In this document: positions 17,836-29,300 of the stretch, one piece after another | Position numbering within the stretch: the first letter of the stretch is position 1 | Layout: each line of letters begins with the position of its first letter | Position numbers and translations under genes: made by a program | The notes under the pieces: model-generated | What the model was told of the DNA's origin: nothing | Database searches by the model: none | What the model saw: only the letters and a program-made list of their open reading frames with translations | Source of the DNA: Neelides folsomi | Taxonomy: Eukaryota; Arthropoda; Collembola; Neelipleona; Neelidae | Assembly: GCA_034687125.1 (NCBI GenBank) | Contig: JAQGBZ010000213.1 | Span: forward strand, 44,993-108,992 | DNA length: 64,000 bases | Reading direction: 5' to 3'

Positions 17836-18592
17836 ATTCTTTTTTGACACTTATTGGGAGTTGTATTGTAGTTTGTAACTTTGTTAAATGTTAATTAATC
17901 GAAAAAAATCACAAAATATTATATATTTCTTCGGCAATAAAAATTATTGATAATGGCCGCGAGCTATTATAGTAAGAGAAGAGCTATTAATTTAAGCCTT
18001 TAATGAATTATCTACTTTTAACTACAATTATCGTTACAATTATCGTTATAACTATAATTAAAGTTTTTGTTTTCATCAATTTATAAAATATATGTATGTG
18101 AGTTTCGTTAATGTTTAATATTTTATGAATTTAATGATTGATAAATGTTATACAGTATGAATCGTAAATAACAACTTATAAGCTTCCATGTATTAATTTC
18201 GCAAATTGTTTAAATGTTCTCATCTATGAAAATCGTTGTTGGTTTTTTAATTAAGCAAAAATATTATTACCGAAAAGAGTTAATGTACCTAATTATGCGG
18301 ACATTTTGTGAAATATAATGTTTATTAACAAGTTATGAAGCAAAAGCGATAATTGCTGTTTTTTGTACATAACAGTAAAATACGTATATTTAACATACAA
18401 AGATCATAATTAAAAAATTAATATATTATTGTTTAAAATTTAAGAAAATCAGGTCAGTAACTTCAAGATTCGTTTATTTTCCATATCCGCCGTACCTATT
18501 TTTTGTAAAATAAATCATTATAAATTTTGACGACTTTGAATATATATTATTAGATTTTTGGAAAGTATTTGGGTGATAAAATATGGTTTTTA
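17836..18592. other. Intergenic, no gene seen
   Basis: About 750 bases of AT-rich sequence between two minus-strand genes. Nothing recognisable was found. Confidence 0.5.
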
Positions 18593-19930
18593 TTACGGGT
18601 ATCCTCCAAATTGATTTCCGGTTCCAAATCCAGTTCCTGTAGCAGAAGCTTGAGCATTCGCAGCCGCTTGACCCGACCCAAATCCATATTGTCGACGCTG
18701 GCGACTCGCTTTGATCATGATCGATTCGATTTGAAGTGGATGAGCTGTTTGGGTCAAATATAAAATATATTTAATAATTAAATATTAATAATTAAAATAA
18801 TGGAATTTACATTTTTTTCGAGCATTTTCCAATGAATCTTCCTTTGCTTTAGGATCATCCTCCATCTGTCGCGGTTCGACTGGTCGTGGACGAGCTTCTT
18901 CTTTCATGGCATCTTTATTCAAAGGCATTGCCACCTTCATTGGAAGAGTCAAAAGACCTTCAACTTCTTTTTGATTCTCCTTTGGACGTTCAATTTGCTC
19001 TTGTTCTTTAATTTGATCAGCTTTCTCGTCAGTTGAACGTTTAATTTTAATCATTTCTGGCATTTTATAAGTGGAAGGATTTTTCAAGTCAATAGGTTTT
19101 TTGTGTTGATCTTCTTCCCAATTGGCCCTTGCTCTCATGCTCGAACTCATCGGACGTTTTTTCCTTTCCTCAGCCATTGATCCTTTGTGTGGGCCTTGTT
19201 CGCGTTGTTGTCTTTGTCCAAGTGGGACGGTCATTGGCATTTTCTGCAAAGTTCGTGCTTGTTCAATATTTTCAAGTGGCTTTCTTTGTTCTTCGGATCG
19301 TTGTTTGCGAATAGTTTTGGGCAAAGCTACTGGTAATTTTTCAGCGTTAACTTGTTGGTGTACTTGTGGTTGGTCCATTTGGAACTGTCGGGAAGTTTTT
19401 TGCTGGACTCTTTGAACTTTCATTGGAGCCTTCGGTTGGTCCATTTGTGGCTGAAGAGGATTTTTTTGTGGAGCAGTTTTTCGTTGGTGTGGAGCTTGCG
19501 CTTGACTCTGAAGCGATTGTTGCTGATTTTTCATTTGGCTCATTTGTGCTTTTTGCGGGTTTTTTCCTACTGCGATCAGAGGTTGTTGAGGATGAATTTG
19601 ACCCTGTTGGTCTTGAGCAAGTTGGCTTTTTTGTCCTTGTGCAAATTGACCTTTAGGTAGTTGGTCCATTTTGTCGTGTGGAAGTTGACCTTGTTGACCC
19701 AGCTGACCCATCGGGGCTTGTGGTTGGTGTTGACCCAGCTGACCCATCGGGGCTTGTGGTTGGTCTTGTTGGACATTCGGATTGACTATTTTCTCCTTTT
19801 GTTGGTGAGGTGTAATGGATCCTTGAGTTTTCTCATGTAAATTGAATCCTTCTCCCTTTATGCCGAAATCTGTCGGGGAACTTGCGACGAGTCCGATGAA
19901 ACCGAACGCCAAGAAGAGTTCAAACTTCAT
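18593..19930 (-). CDS. Secreted Gln-rich repeat protein
   Basis: Two exons, 19930-18811 and 18744-18593 (phase 1), give about 423 residues. The start MKFELFLAFGFIGLVASSP is a signal peptide. The mature chain is rich in Gln, Lys, Pro and Met. Near the start it carries two copies of QPQAPMGQLGQ, encoded by a near-perfect 36-base tandem duplication (about 19695-19766), and looser QMDQPQ and QMDQPKAPM repeats further on. Mid-protein RKKR and KIKR motifs could be processing sites. The second exon adds an Ala/Gly-rich tail (SGQAAANAQASATGTGFGTG). A single Cys lies at the exon junction region or is absent depending on splicing: reading through the intron instead ends at 18785 with KKCKFHYFNY. Composition suggests a structural secretion such as a silk-, glue- or cuticle-like protein. 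That is inference; no family was recognised. Confidence 0.8.
19695..19766 (-). repeat. 36-base tandem duplication inside the Gln-rich gene
   Basis: Two adjacent 36-base copies, essentially identical, each encoding 12 residues including PQAPMGQLGQ. The near identity at the DNA level indicates a recent expansion. Confidence 0.85.
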
Positions 19931-21369
19931 TGTTATTATTTAATTTCAAACAATTTTTTACTTTGAAATGAAACTATCGAAAGGAATTGAATGATACGGA
20001 ATTCTTTCTCGATGAAACTTTTGAGACTTACTGAAACTTTATTGAAATTAACCCCAGTATTTAATTTAAAAAGGTAGATAGGTACTCTATTTATTGGAAA
20101 TGAAGGACGGGCTTTTATTTCGGTAATTCTACGAGAAGTAATTTATAAATAAATCCATTACACATCCTTAATTATTGATAAATCCTTATTGTTAGTATTT
20201 GAAGGATTATAAGGAGTCATGTTCATGTAAGAGAAGCATGAAAAGAGGAGGAGGACTTTTTACTAGGAAATTCTTAATGTGGTTTTAACTGCCTTTTGAT
20301 TCCTTTCATGCTCAAAGTTCGAGTCTTCCGAGAAACTAATAATAAATCTCATATTATTTGGAAAACGACAAATTCGGGGACTTTTCAATTGTACTCTTTT
20401 TTTAAGAAAATGCATACTTCGTTTTAATTTCAAATTCTACGAGTATTTCCAATTATACCAAAATACTAAATTTATACAAGTGATAAAAATTAGTGGCAAA
20501 ACATGAAATAAAATAGCGAGTATCAGCAGTAAGTACCAATATAGTACCACCAATCAGGGTTAACATAAATGCTTATTGGAGAAATTGGAGATGTAATCCA
20601 TAATAATAAATGACTCATATGGGATTAAACAATAAAAATTGTTAGGAAATAAACCAGAGTTAGGAAAGTGGTGATTGGATATTCCTGTCATCCCATTGAG
20701 AAGTGGCTATTTAAACTTTAATTGTCGAGTGCTTCAAGTTAATTGAACGAGATAATAAAAAACCCAATGAATTTTGAGCACAAATGGAAGAAAACTTTAT
20801 GTGGAAAGTCGAACTAATCCACTTTTATTTTATTTCATACATTAGGCACTTTGAGAAACAAGACAAAATGGTTTTTACTTGATCAGGAATCAGAATTTCT
20901 GATTTTATTCAAAATGAGATTCAATCTAAAAATGTAAATGTTCGAAATTGATATATTCAAATGTACGTACTGTAATGTTTTGTAATGTATTGAAATGGAA
21001 TAAAAAACTATTTTTTAAACAAATTGAAGTACTTTAGGGGATTCTCCTCAATTGATTTCAATAACACTGATAATAAAACTTTTTTCTTTGTGTGTGCATA
21101 AAAACATGATGATTAAGTTATGTATTTCAATGTTTACATTCACTTATATTATCAAATTCCAATTAGATTCCAATTTCAATTAAACTTTTAACTTTTAAGT
21201 GTATGCTGTTTTTAAACAATATTTTGCAGCGATAAGGACCAAACTCTCAAGTACTTTCCGCAAATATTATAAATTCTCTTGAAATCCGAAATTGAGTCAC
21301 AATTCTAAATTGATTGCTTATTGATAATAACACGCAGATTTGCATACAATTATATAGTAAAAGTAAAAA
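19931..21369. other. Intergenic between divergent genes, no gene seen
   Basis: About 1.4 kb between the minus-strand Gln-rich gene and the plus-strand C2 gene, so it should contain both promoters. It is AT-rich; no distinct motif stood out. Confidence 0.5.
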
Positions 21370-22126
21370 ATGTTTAAACTTATCCTGGCTGTAGCTCTTT
21401 TTGCTACATTTACCAATGCTTGCAGAATTAACATGTTTGTAGAGTTTTCTGCAACGTAAGTTCTCATTATAAACATAAACATAAAAGTAGTTATACTGTA
21501 AATATAATTTATATTGTAGTTATTGTATTGTGGTTATTTATATTGTAGGAATCTTCCTAATTCTATTCCAATTGGCATTGGGAAAGAACCAGACTCCAAA
21601 GCCACGATTTTAAAGATCATCGATTACATTAATTTTTCTAAAGTTGGCGAAACATCTGTAATTCAAAATGACAATAATCCAATTTGGAAGGAAATTTTCA
21701 GAGTCACAATTGATTCTGATTTCTTGACTGTAAGTAGTTCATCATTTTCAACACTCCGACACTTGGCATTTTTATAAGAATTTAATTATAATTGGAATAA
21801 TTAATTAAGATTTTTTGAATTGCCAATTGAAAGGAACTGGAAGTCAACGTTTGGGATCAAGATTTTGGAATTGATGACTTGATTGGAATCGTACGATTTC
21901 CACTCACAGATCTCCTCATGACTGGGAACAGGATTGAGAGAAAGATCGTTGGAAAGGGAGATGGAAAGCTTCAAGTTAGAGCTCAAATGTAAGAATATTT
22001 TACTCCTTTTATTACCAAACACACTAAACAGGTGTAATTGGATTTTTGTAAACCAATTGAATTTTAATTGTTATTTCATATTCCTTTTTTTATTTTTCTA
22101 GAATTGACAATACTTGCGAGGGTTAA
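21370..22126 (+). CDS. Small secreted C2-domain protein
   Basis: Four exons, 21370-21455, 21549-21729, 21834-21988 and 22102-22126, with consistent phases, give 148 residues. The N-terminus MFKLILAVALFATFTNAC is a signal peptide. The rest is one C2-like beta-sandwich: the strand pattern around NPIWKEIFRV, then VNVWDQDFGIDDLIGIVRF with the Asp-rich calcium loop, then GKGDGKLQVRAQI. The other calcium loop (PDSKATILKIIDYI) is less canonical, so calcium binding is likely but not certain. The chain ends in NTCEG; Cys residues near both ends could pair. Secreted single-C2 proteins occur as immune or venom-type factors, but the role here is unknown. Confidence 0.85.
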
Positions 22127-25100
22127 TCTTTTACTTTCACATCTCATCACTCCTTACTCATCTAACTCATCTTTGTAAATCTGACCGGTAAGGATATTTA
22201 ATTAATAATAAAAATAAAGATTAAGTAAATAAATATAAAAATAAGAAGTAAAAAAATATAAAAATTTTAATTACAAATAAAATATTGTAATTCAACAATG
22301 CATTGTTGAATAACAATATTTTTTGCCATTCCATGCCATTTTTTATTTTTCACACATAATCTTTCTTAATCACATAACCTGAAAAATTTAGTTGATGAGC
22401 ATTTTCATATTTAGGAAACTTTTAGTGAAAACATTTAAACGTTTAACTCATTATATTATTTCATTGATAATTTATCTAACAAGGGATCTTTCATCAATTG
22501 TAGTTAATTGGTAAACAAATTAATTGAAATGGTTATAATTCATTCTTTATTCACTTGAATCATTTGATATTGTGAGATAGTTTACAACGCAGGAAATTGG
22601 CAAAGAAGATTAAATGGAAATTAAAATAAAATATTTCTTTCATGTTCCATATATTTACATTAACTTGATTTTAATCTTATAGTTTTGTCTTGGCTATAAT
22701 CAAATAATCATATATTTAATAAACCTACAGATTCTTTTCTCTTTGACATAATTTCTTTCGCATGATAATCAAGTGCTTCACAGCAGACATAACTCTTTTC
22801 CTTAGTAAGTAATTGAGGAGCAATCACGAGGAAATTTTTAAATTATAATAAAATCCAGATAATTACTCATTGATTCCTCCACATGGGAAAGAGTGCGTCT
22901 TAAACATAGAACCTGACGGAGGCAAATGCAAATAATCGGAATTGTAATTAAGCGTAAACAGGAATTTTTTATTTATTTGGTTCTTCGGAGGATTTTGTCA
23001 TTATTCATTGTCCCTTCGGCCCACCTCAGATACATAAATTACTATCATTTGCTCATTTGCCTTCGCGTGGTCCGGAAACCCGTTTGGGCCTTCATTGACA
23101 AAAAAGCCAAGAAGTGAAACTTGAGGAGTCAACGGCAAGGGGGCGAAGAATCCTTCAAAGTCTTCGTCTTGTCTTCGTCTCAATTCATCCTCAATAATTA
23201 GTCAGATCAAGTGAGTTTTTAAAAAAACAAGCGGATTGAAGATTTAAATGGCTTAAATTGACATCTTTTCCGTATTTAAATGGCTCAATGTCCTTTCTAA
23301 CGTTAATCCACCAGTTGGATTGGCTTTTACTGTCAAATACATTTCGACTCTACTTATTAGATCCTTATCTTGGATCAGTTATCTTTGTCTTATTAAATAG
23401 TAAGTTGATTTAATTTAAATGGCCATTTAAATGATTCGAATCGACAAGTGTGCCGATTTAATTTAAATTGAACTAATTTTCAGTTTAACGACCCCCGAGC
23501 TATTTAATTAAGCCTGATATGCAAAAACTAAGAAAAAATTCATTCCGCATTCTTTTTCATTAAATGTTGAAGAAAAAAGTGAAGAAAAAGTTAATTCGTA
23601 AGTTGAACCTCACTTGCATAATAAATTAGAAATTATCAGACGCAAATCTCCACTTTCGGATTTTTTCCCAAAGAAGTTGACTTTTTTTACCTTTGGTTGC
23701 TCAATGCGGCTAAAGTTAATAGCGTGTTTGGTGCCATAAGGTTCCGAAATTCTTCTGATAGCCCCTGACCTAACGATAATTAAAAATAATACGATGCGAA
23801 AATAGGATGGTATAATTAACTTTGAAAAGAGCAGAGTCAATTATTTGTAATGTTTAGTTAACTTTTTAATTGGTAGTTTACTCTCATTTAAATTATTCCT
23901 AATCTATGATATTATGTTTACATACAATGAGTGAATGTTTGAAGTTTATGAATTAATAAATGTTTTTCTAATTAGGAAAACCTTGATTTAACCTGTAATC
24001 ATAAATATTTAGTTCATGTAGCAATCATTTTTGTGAACTTAACTTGATAGAATTATGTTGAATCAACTTGTTAAAAGTTTATGCTCTGTCTGTACAGTAG
24101 AAGTCAATTAAAATGGAATTATTTATGTAAAAATGTAAATACCAACGTAAGTTGAATTGGAAAGTTTAATCCTTCCTGAAAACGAAAAGTAAACCCTTAC
24201 AGGGAAATGAAATTGTCAAATCTTAGCTTAGCACTTTAAGGAGTGACAACTACAACCCAATTTAATTAAAGATGGTCCAAAGCCAAAGCACTCAACATTT
24301 CCATTGTTGGAACGGTAGCTGGCAATGACGTATTGTTTTCTCCCTATACATAACATCTAATTGCAATATAAGTTACTATAGTAGACTGTATTAATTCTCC
24401 TATTAGCTATTATTTATAAGATGTAACATACGAATAAATTAAAGCTTTAAACTCGTATAATCTATAATGCAAATTTATGGTTGGAGTGTTTAAATGTATT
24501 ATGTATTTGTAAGTGTAAGTACATTAATTTAAGTATTGCAGCATTAATACATTAAAAGATAGATAATATGTATGATTACATACAGGTATGCTAATTGTAT
24601 ACTTAAACTTTTTTAATTTGGTGTAAAATAACAAAAATTAGATTTATTTGTTAAGAAGATGTAAAATGCCCAATTATATTAATTTAAAAATTATAGTTTA
24701 TTTTTTAAAGTAGGTATTTGTAAAATAAATATTACAAAACTTTCCTCGTACATTTTTAAATTCAAAAGGTGTTTCATTACACTTGTAAGTATTAACCTCG
24801 AAAAATCATTATTTAATAATCTTGACCCTGATTCATTGTTTTTTAATAAATATGATTATTAAATATTCCGAATCAAATAGCTTTGTTATATAAAAATAAA
24901 TGAACAAACTTCCACTAATAATCAATTATTATATTAAAGGCGTTCTGGGAAATCCTATTATTCCTCCCAAGAAATTGGACTTTGAAAAGAACGCACAACC
25001 AGCATTTACACGCCGATTGAACATGCCTTTTTTTAAATAGAGCAGCTCAATTAAAGTTTGAGAATAATCTCAAATGAATCGAAGCCACGATGGATTGTGT

Positions 25101-26377
25101 AAATTGTGTTCAGAACTAGATTCTCCTCTTATCTATTGACATTTATGGCCCTGCCTTTTGAAACTGTTATAAAAAATAAAGAAAATAAGAATACTTATAA
25201 AGTAATTCAGGTAGTCGATGGAAGAAAAAGTTTCTTGATCATTATCACTACATTTATCTTGTAGAAAATCAATCAATCTATATAAATTGGAAAAGCGCTT
25301 TTCCTCGTAAACCCCAACCTGTGTGAATTAATATGTGGAGGAGACAAGTAGTGGTTAAGCATTTTTATTAAAATATTTCTAAATTCTAAATTCCACTTAA
25401 TTTATTTAAGCTCATTTGCATCTTCACTTGTACTTTAAATGTGCTCAATGCTTATTAGCTCTACATGTATATAACACTATGGTACATTATGGTGTATGGT
25501 ACTTTATGTATAATTTATACAAATAAATAAATACTGATATATTGATTGTACTGATACAATCTGTACCTATATGTATTATATTGATCACTAATAAAAAGAT
25601 TTATTTGATCATATAAACATTGGTATTTACAAGAAAAATCATAAACTGTAAAAGACTCAATGCATTTTTCATGGGATTTATTGTTATTGTATAATTTATA
25701 AAACCAGGTAATGTATTGGAAAATGTCATGTACTTATTAAGGAAAAAAACGGAATTGATTAAAAACATAGGAGAATGAACGCGTTCAGAAGCAGTGAAGA
25801 TCATATGGTCGAAGGAACGCTGATTTCCCATAGCCGACAGATTGCGGATTGTTCATATGAGAAGAGAGCCACGAGGGATGTTGACCAAATGTATTATTGA
25901 AAAAGTGAAAAGAGGAAACAGGTCTAACAGGATTCTTAAATAATCAGGGAATTATTATTGAAGTCTCCCTTCATTCGCTTCAACTTTCATGTGTGAATTG
26001 AGGGAGAATGAGCACTGGGGGAACCTCCATATGTTTTATCATATCAATCTCTTATGCCTCAACTTCTTAAGAATCCCAACAATCCTCGAGGAACAAAACT
26101 TGGGTCGGTGAGGGCAGTTTTTGCAGTTGGATGCAAACGGTGGACTCACGTCAGAGCACGAGGCTCTTCCCCGCATCATCCACGTTCCTCCCACGCTTCT
26201 TCTAATTAATCCTTTCATTCATTCGCTCTTCATTATACTTTTTTATTCATTTTATTGAATTAAAGTTCATTAAAGGAATGAAATTTTATTTAGAAATTTA
26301 ATTAGAATTAAATATTTTAATTAATTCTTCTTTTCGCTGTCGTTTCTTTCTTCATCTTGGACTATCTTTTTATCAAG
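22127..26377. other. Intergenic, no gene seen
   Basis: About 4.2 kb, mostly very AT-rich. GC-richer stretches lie at about 22980-23180 and 26090-26220. The second is compact, close to the start of the oxidase gene, and may be its promoter or an enhancer. No exon with recognisable content was found. Confidence 0.5.
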
Positions 26378-29300
26378 ATGTTAAAGTGTTTGACAATTTT
26401 ACCGTTCCTTTTATTAGTATTAGATTATTCAGACGCCGGTCTCATTTTGCCAGTGATAAAAACTGACAATCATTGCTACCCAAGGTAAAAAAATTCATTT
26501 TATTCACTATTAATTGATTCAAGAAAAAATTTACATGAGCTTTATTGTTAATTAAACTTTATATGGGGTTTTAATTCGAGAGTTGAATACATATTAGTAT
26601 CCCAATTAGTTAACAGAGTTAAGTATAAGCCAATTACAGATAGTAATTATTTTTTATTAACTTATTTTAAGCTTTTTATTTGTAATTATGTAGGTACCAA
26701 GATTTTCTGTTCTTATCTTATTATGTTAAAAATAATTGTATTTGTTAATTTGTAACAAGAGCTGGATCATTGATTTACTTCGGAATTACGATTTCCATTT
26801 TACAAATTATTTCTAGATTGTTTGGGATTTAAACACGCATGTAGGAAACTGTATAGGATATATCAAAAAGGAAAGGTAAAAAATGAGACGGATTTATTTT
26901 CATTCAATTTAATTTACAATTGGCTATTGTATTCCCAGTCTTTTAAATATTATTTTTTTTCGTCAAAGATTTCTAATTTCTAAAAGTTCCTCCTCCTTCT
27001 CTCGAAGTAAAACTGAAAGGAATAGAAAAGGGAAATGAACTTTATTAAGAATCCACGAGTTTCATGATACAATGCATGAACTTCAAGTAATGAAACTAAC
27101 AATGTACTGGGTTGACCTAAACCCCAAACTATGAATTCCTTTTACCTTAAAGCTGGCAACTGCATTTATATTAATTACGGAACTTGACACATCATGCACA
27201 AACTCGACTTCCTCCTTCTTGCTCACATTACTCCAAATTTTGCAAATTTTTCCCAACGTTCGCGTCCATTAAGGAAGGATGATTTAAAGAATTGGCCAGA
27301 GGGGGAATTTCATAAAAGGAAAAACAGTTTCCCTTTTCTACATCTTAAGGCTTCAATATCAATGATAGTTATAGGTGAATTTCAACTTGAACCCATGAAC
27401 TCTTTATTACTAAATTCAACAATGGGACTCAAAGGGTCACTTTAAAATTTCTCATCTTTTTATTATTCAATAGTTATAATTATTGTCTTTCGTAATTTTA
27501 ATTACAGTACAGCATGGTTAATAGAATTCATTTTATTAATTTATAACCATTTTGATATTATTTTAATGTAAATTAATTTAATATTCACATTATTAATTTT
27601 TAATAATGTGATAGTTGGGCATTAATGTGGAATTAATGTAGCTTAAGAATAGGTTTGAATGAAAATAACTAGGTTAGGGATCTGACCATAAAAGCTATCT
27701 TAACTTGACTTTTCTTTTTTTAATAATAACCGATGAAAGAAACTGGTTTGAGCATGGAGAGCCATAAAGTCCTTATTCAGTCCCAAGCAACGTGAGTTTA
27801 TTAAAGAAAGGAATGCATTACGGCAAATTATGTTTTAATGACATTAATAGTTTATCTGATCGTGCTACTTTATGTAAACAACATTCCTTTGTTTTATTTA
27901 CCCATCCTTTACAATACACATCTTGGGAAAAGACATTCTTAGATAAATATTTACATGATACATAAATGTGAAGCTAATTGAAACAAGTTTATCTTATGAA
28001 TCTAAAAAGACTTTTATAATTAACATCATCTTAATTTGTTATATATCTTCATTTATTAGCTCTGTAGCATTAATATCAAGATTAATCGTATTATGAATTT
28101 TTTTAAAAATTGAAGATAATTGCAAAATTCTCTACCCATTTATATCAATTTTAATAGTAGCAATTTATGCATTAAATTGGAATTTTCGGAAAGGTGCTGA
28201 AAGCTCCAACTTTCATATTTTAATTGAAAAACTACAAAGACACCCCGATGAGTAATTAGAAATTAAAGACGTAAGCTCTGAACCCATACAGGATTTACAG
28301 GAGTAGTTGGGGGCAATTACTCTATGAATATTAATCTCAAGTTTATTAAGCAATTATCCTGACCCTAAGAGTATAATAGGGGGAATGTTGAGTGGGCAGG
28401 GCAAAGTGTCTCTTGAGTTTAACACTTGATGGATGGCTCATTACACTGACAGGCACTACGGGTACACGTCGTACCAAACGGGCATTTACTGCGCCTCCTG
28501 CTACCCCGTCCAGCATCCAACGTCGCTCGAGGAGGTCCAACTACTCGTCAACTATGCCCTCACACAAGGCATTGGGGTAAAAGCATTCGGAAGTCGTCAC
28601 TCCATCTCCGACATCATCTGCACGGATGGAATTCCCATTTCCATGAAGAAGATAAATTGGATTAAAGTCAACGAGGATGATACAGTCTCTGTTGGAACAG
28701 GGGCCGAACTCACCTTTGTTTTTGAAGAACTTCACAAATTCAAGAAGACTTTGGGATTGACGGCGTCATTTGGCGGAATTACTGTCGGCGGATCTCTTGG
28801 TGTTGGAGCGCAGACTTCCTCTGTCAATCACGACAATTCCCTATCTGATTACCTTGTTGAAGTCACTGTTGTGGATGGGCTTGGAAATGTTCAAATTATC
28901 ACTGACCCTGATGACCTTTTGGCTTTCGGGTAATTTTTTTTATTATTTTCTCATCCATCCTCATAACATTAAATTAATCTTATTAATGATACGGCATTAA
29001 ATATCATACATCTGATATAAGTGACTGATATAAGTGATATATGACAGTACATTGGTAATAAAGCAGAATATAAGATTCATTGTTCAATTGAAGCTGAAAT
29101 CACCTCAGAATGTTCACCTGAGTCATTTGGTGATATTAAACCTCAATTTCACGTGTGGGAGAGTTGAGAATGGGAAAGTTATATAGGAGCAGCGCACGTA
29201 ACTCTCTAACAAGAGAGTGAGTCATCAGGTCATTGGAATAACACATCCTTATTTCATATAGGCAAAATCCACTTTTGCTTCCAACAACTCTTCGATCACG

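Noticed and set aside
18785-18811. Stop codon 18785 as the end of the Gln-rich protein
   Set aside because: A GTAAAT donor at 18810 splices in phase to an exon with a distinct Gly/Ala-rich coding tail, which is more coherent than reading into the intron; kept only as an alternative form.
27194-27445. 83-residue open frame in oxidase intron 1
   Set aside because: No motif, no splice-phase fit to the flanking oxidase exons, and low-complexity content.
28371-28435. TATAA plus ATG 28433 as the true start of the oxidase
   Set aside because: An upstream signal-peptide exon splices in exact phase to the acceptor at 28452 and gives the secreted form expected for this enzyme type; the TATAA may be chance in AT-rich DNA.
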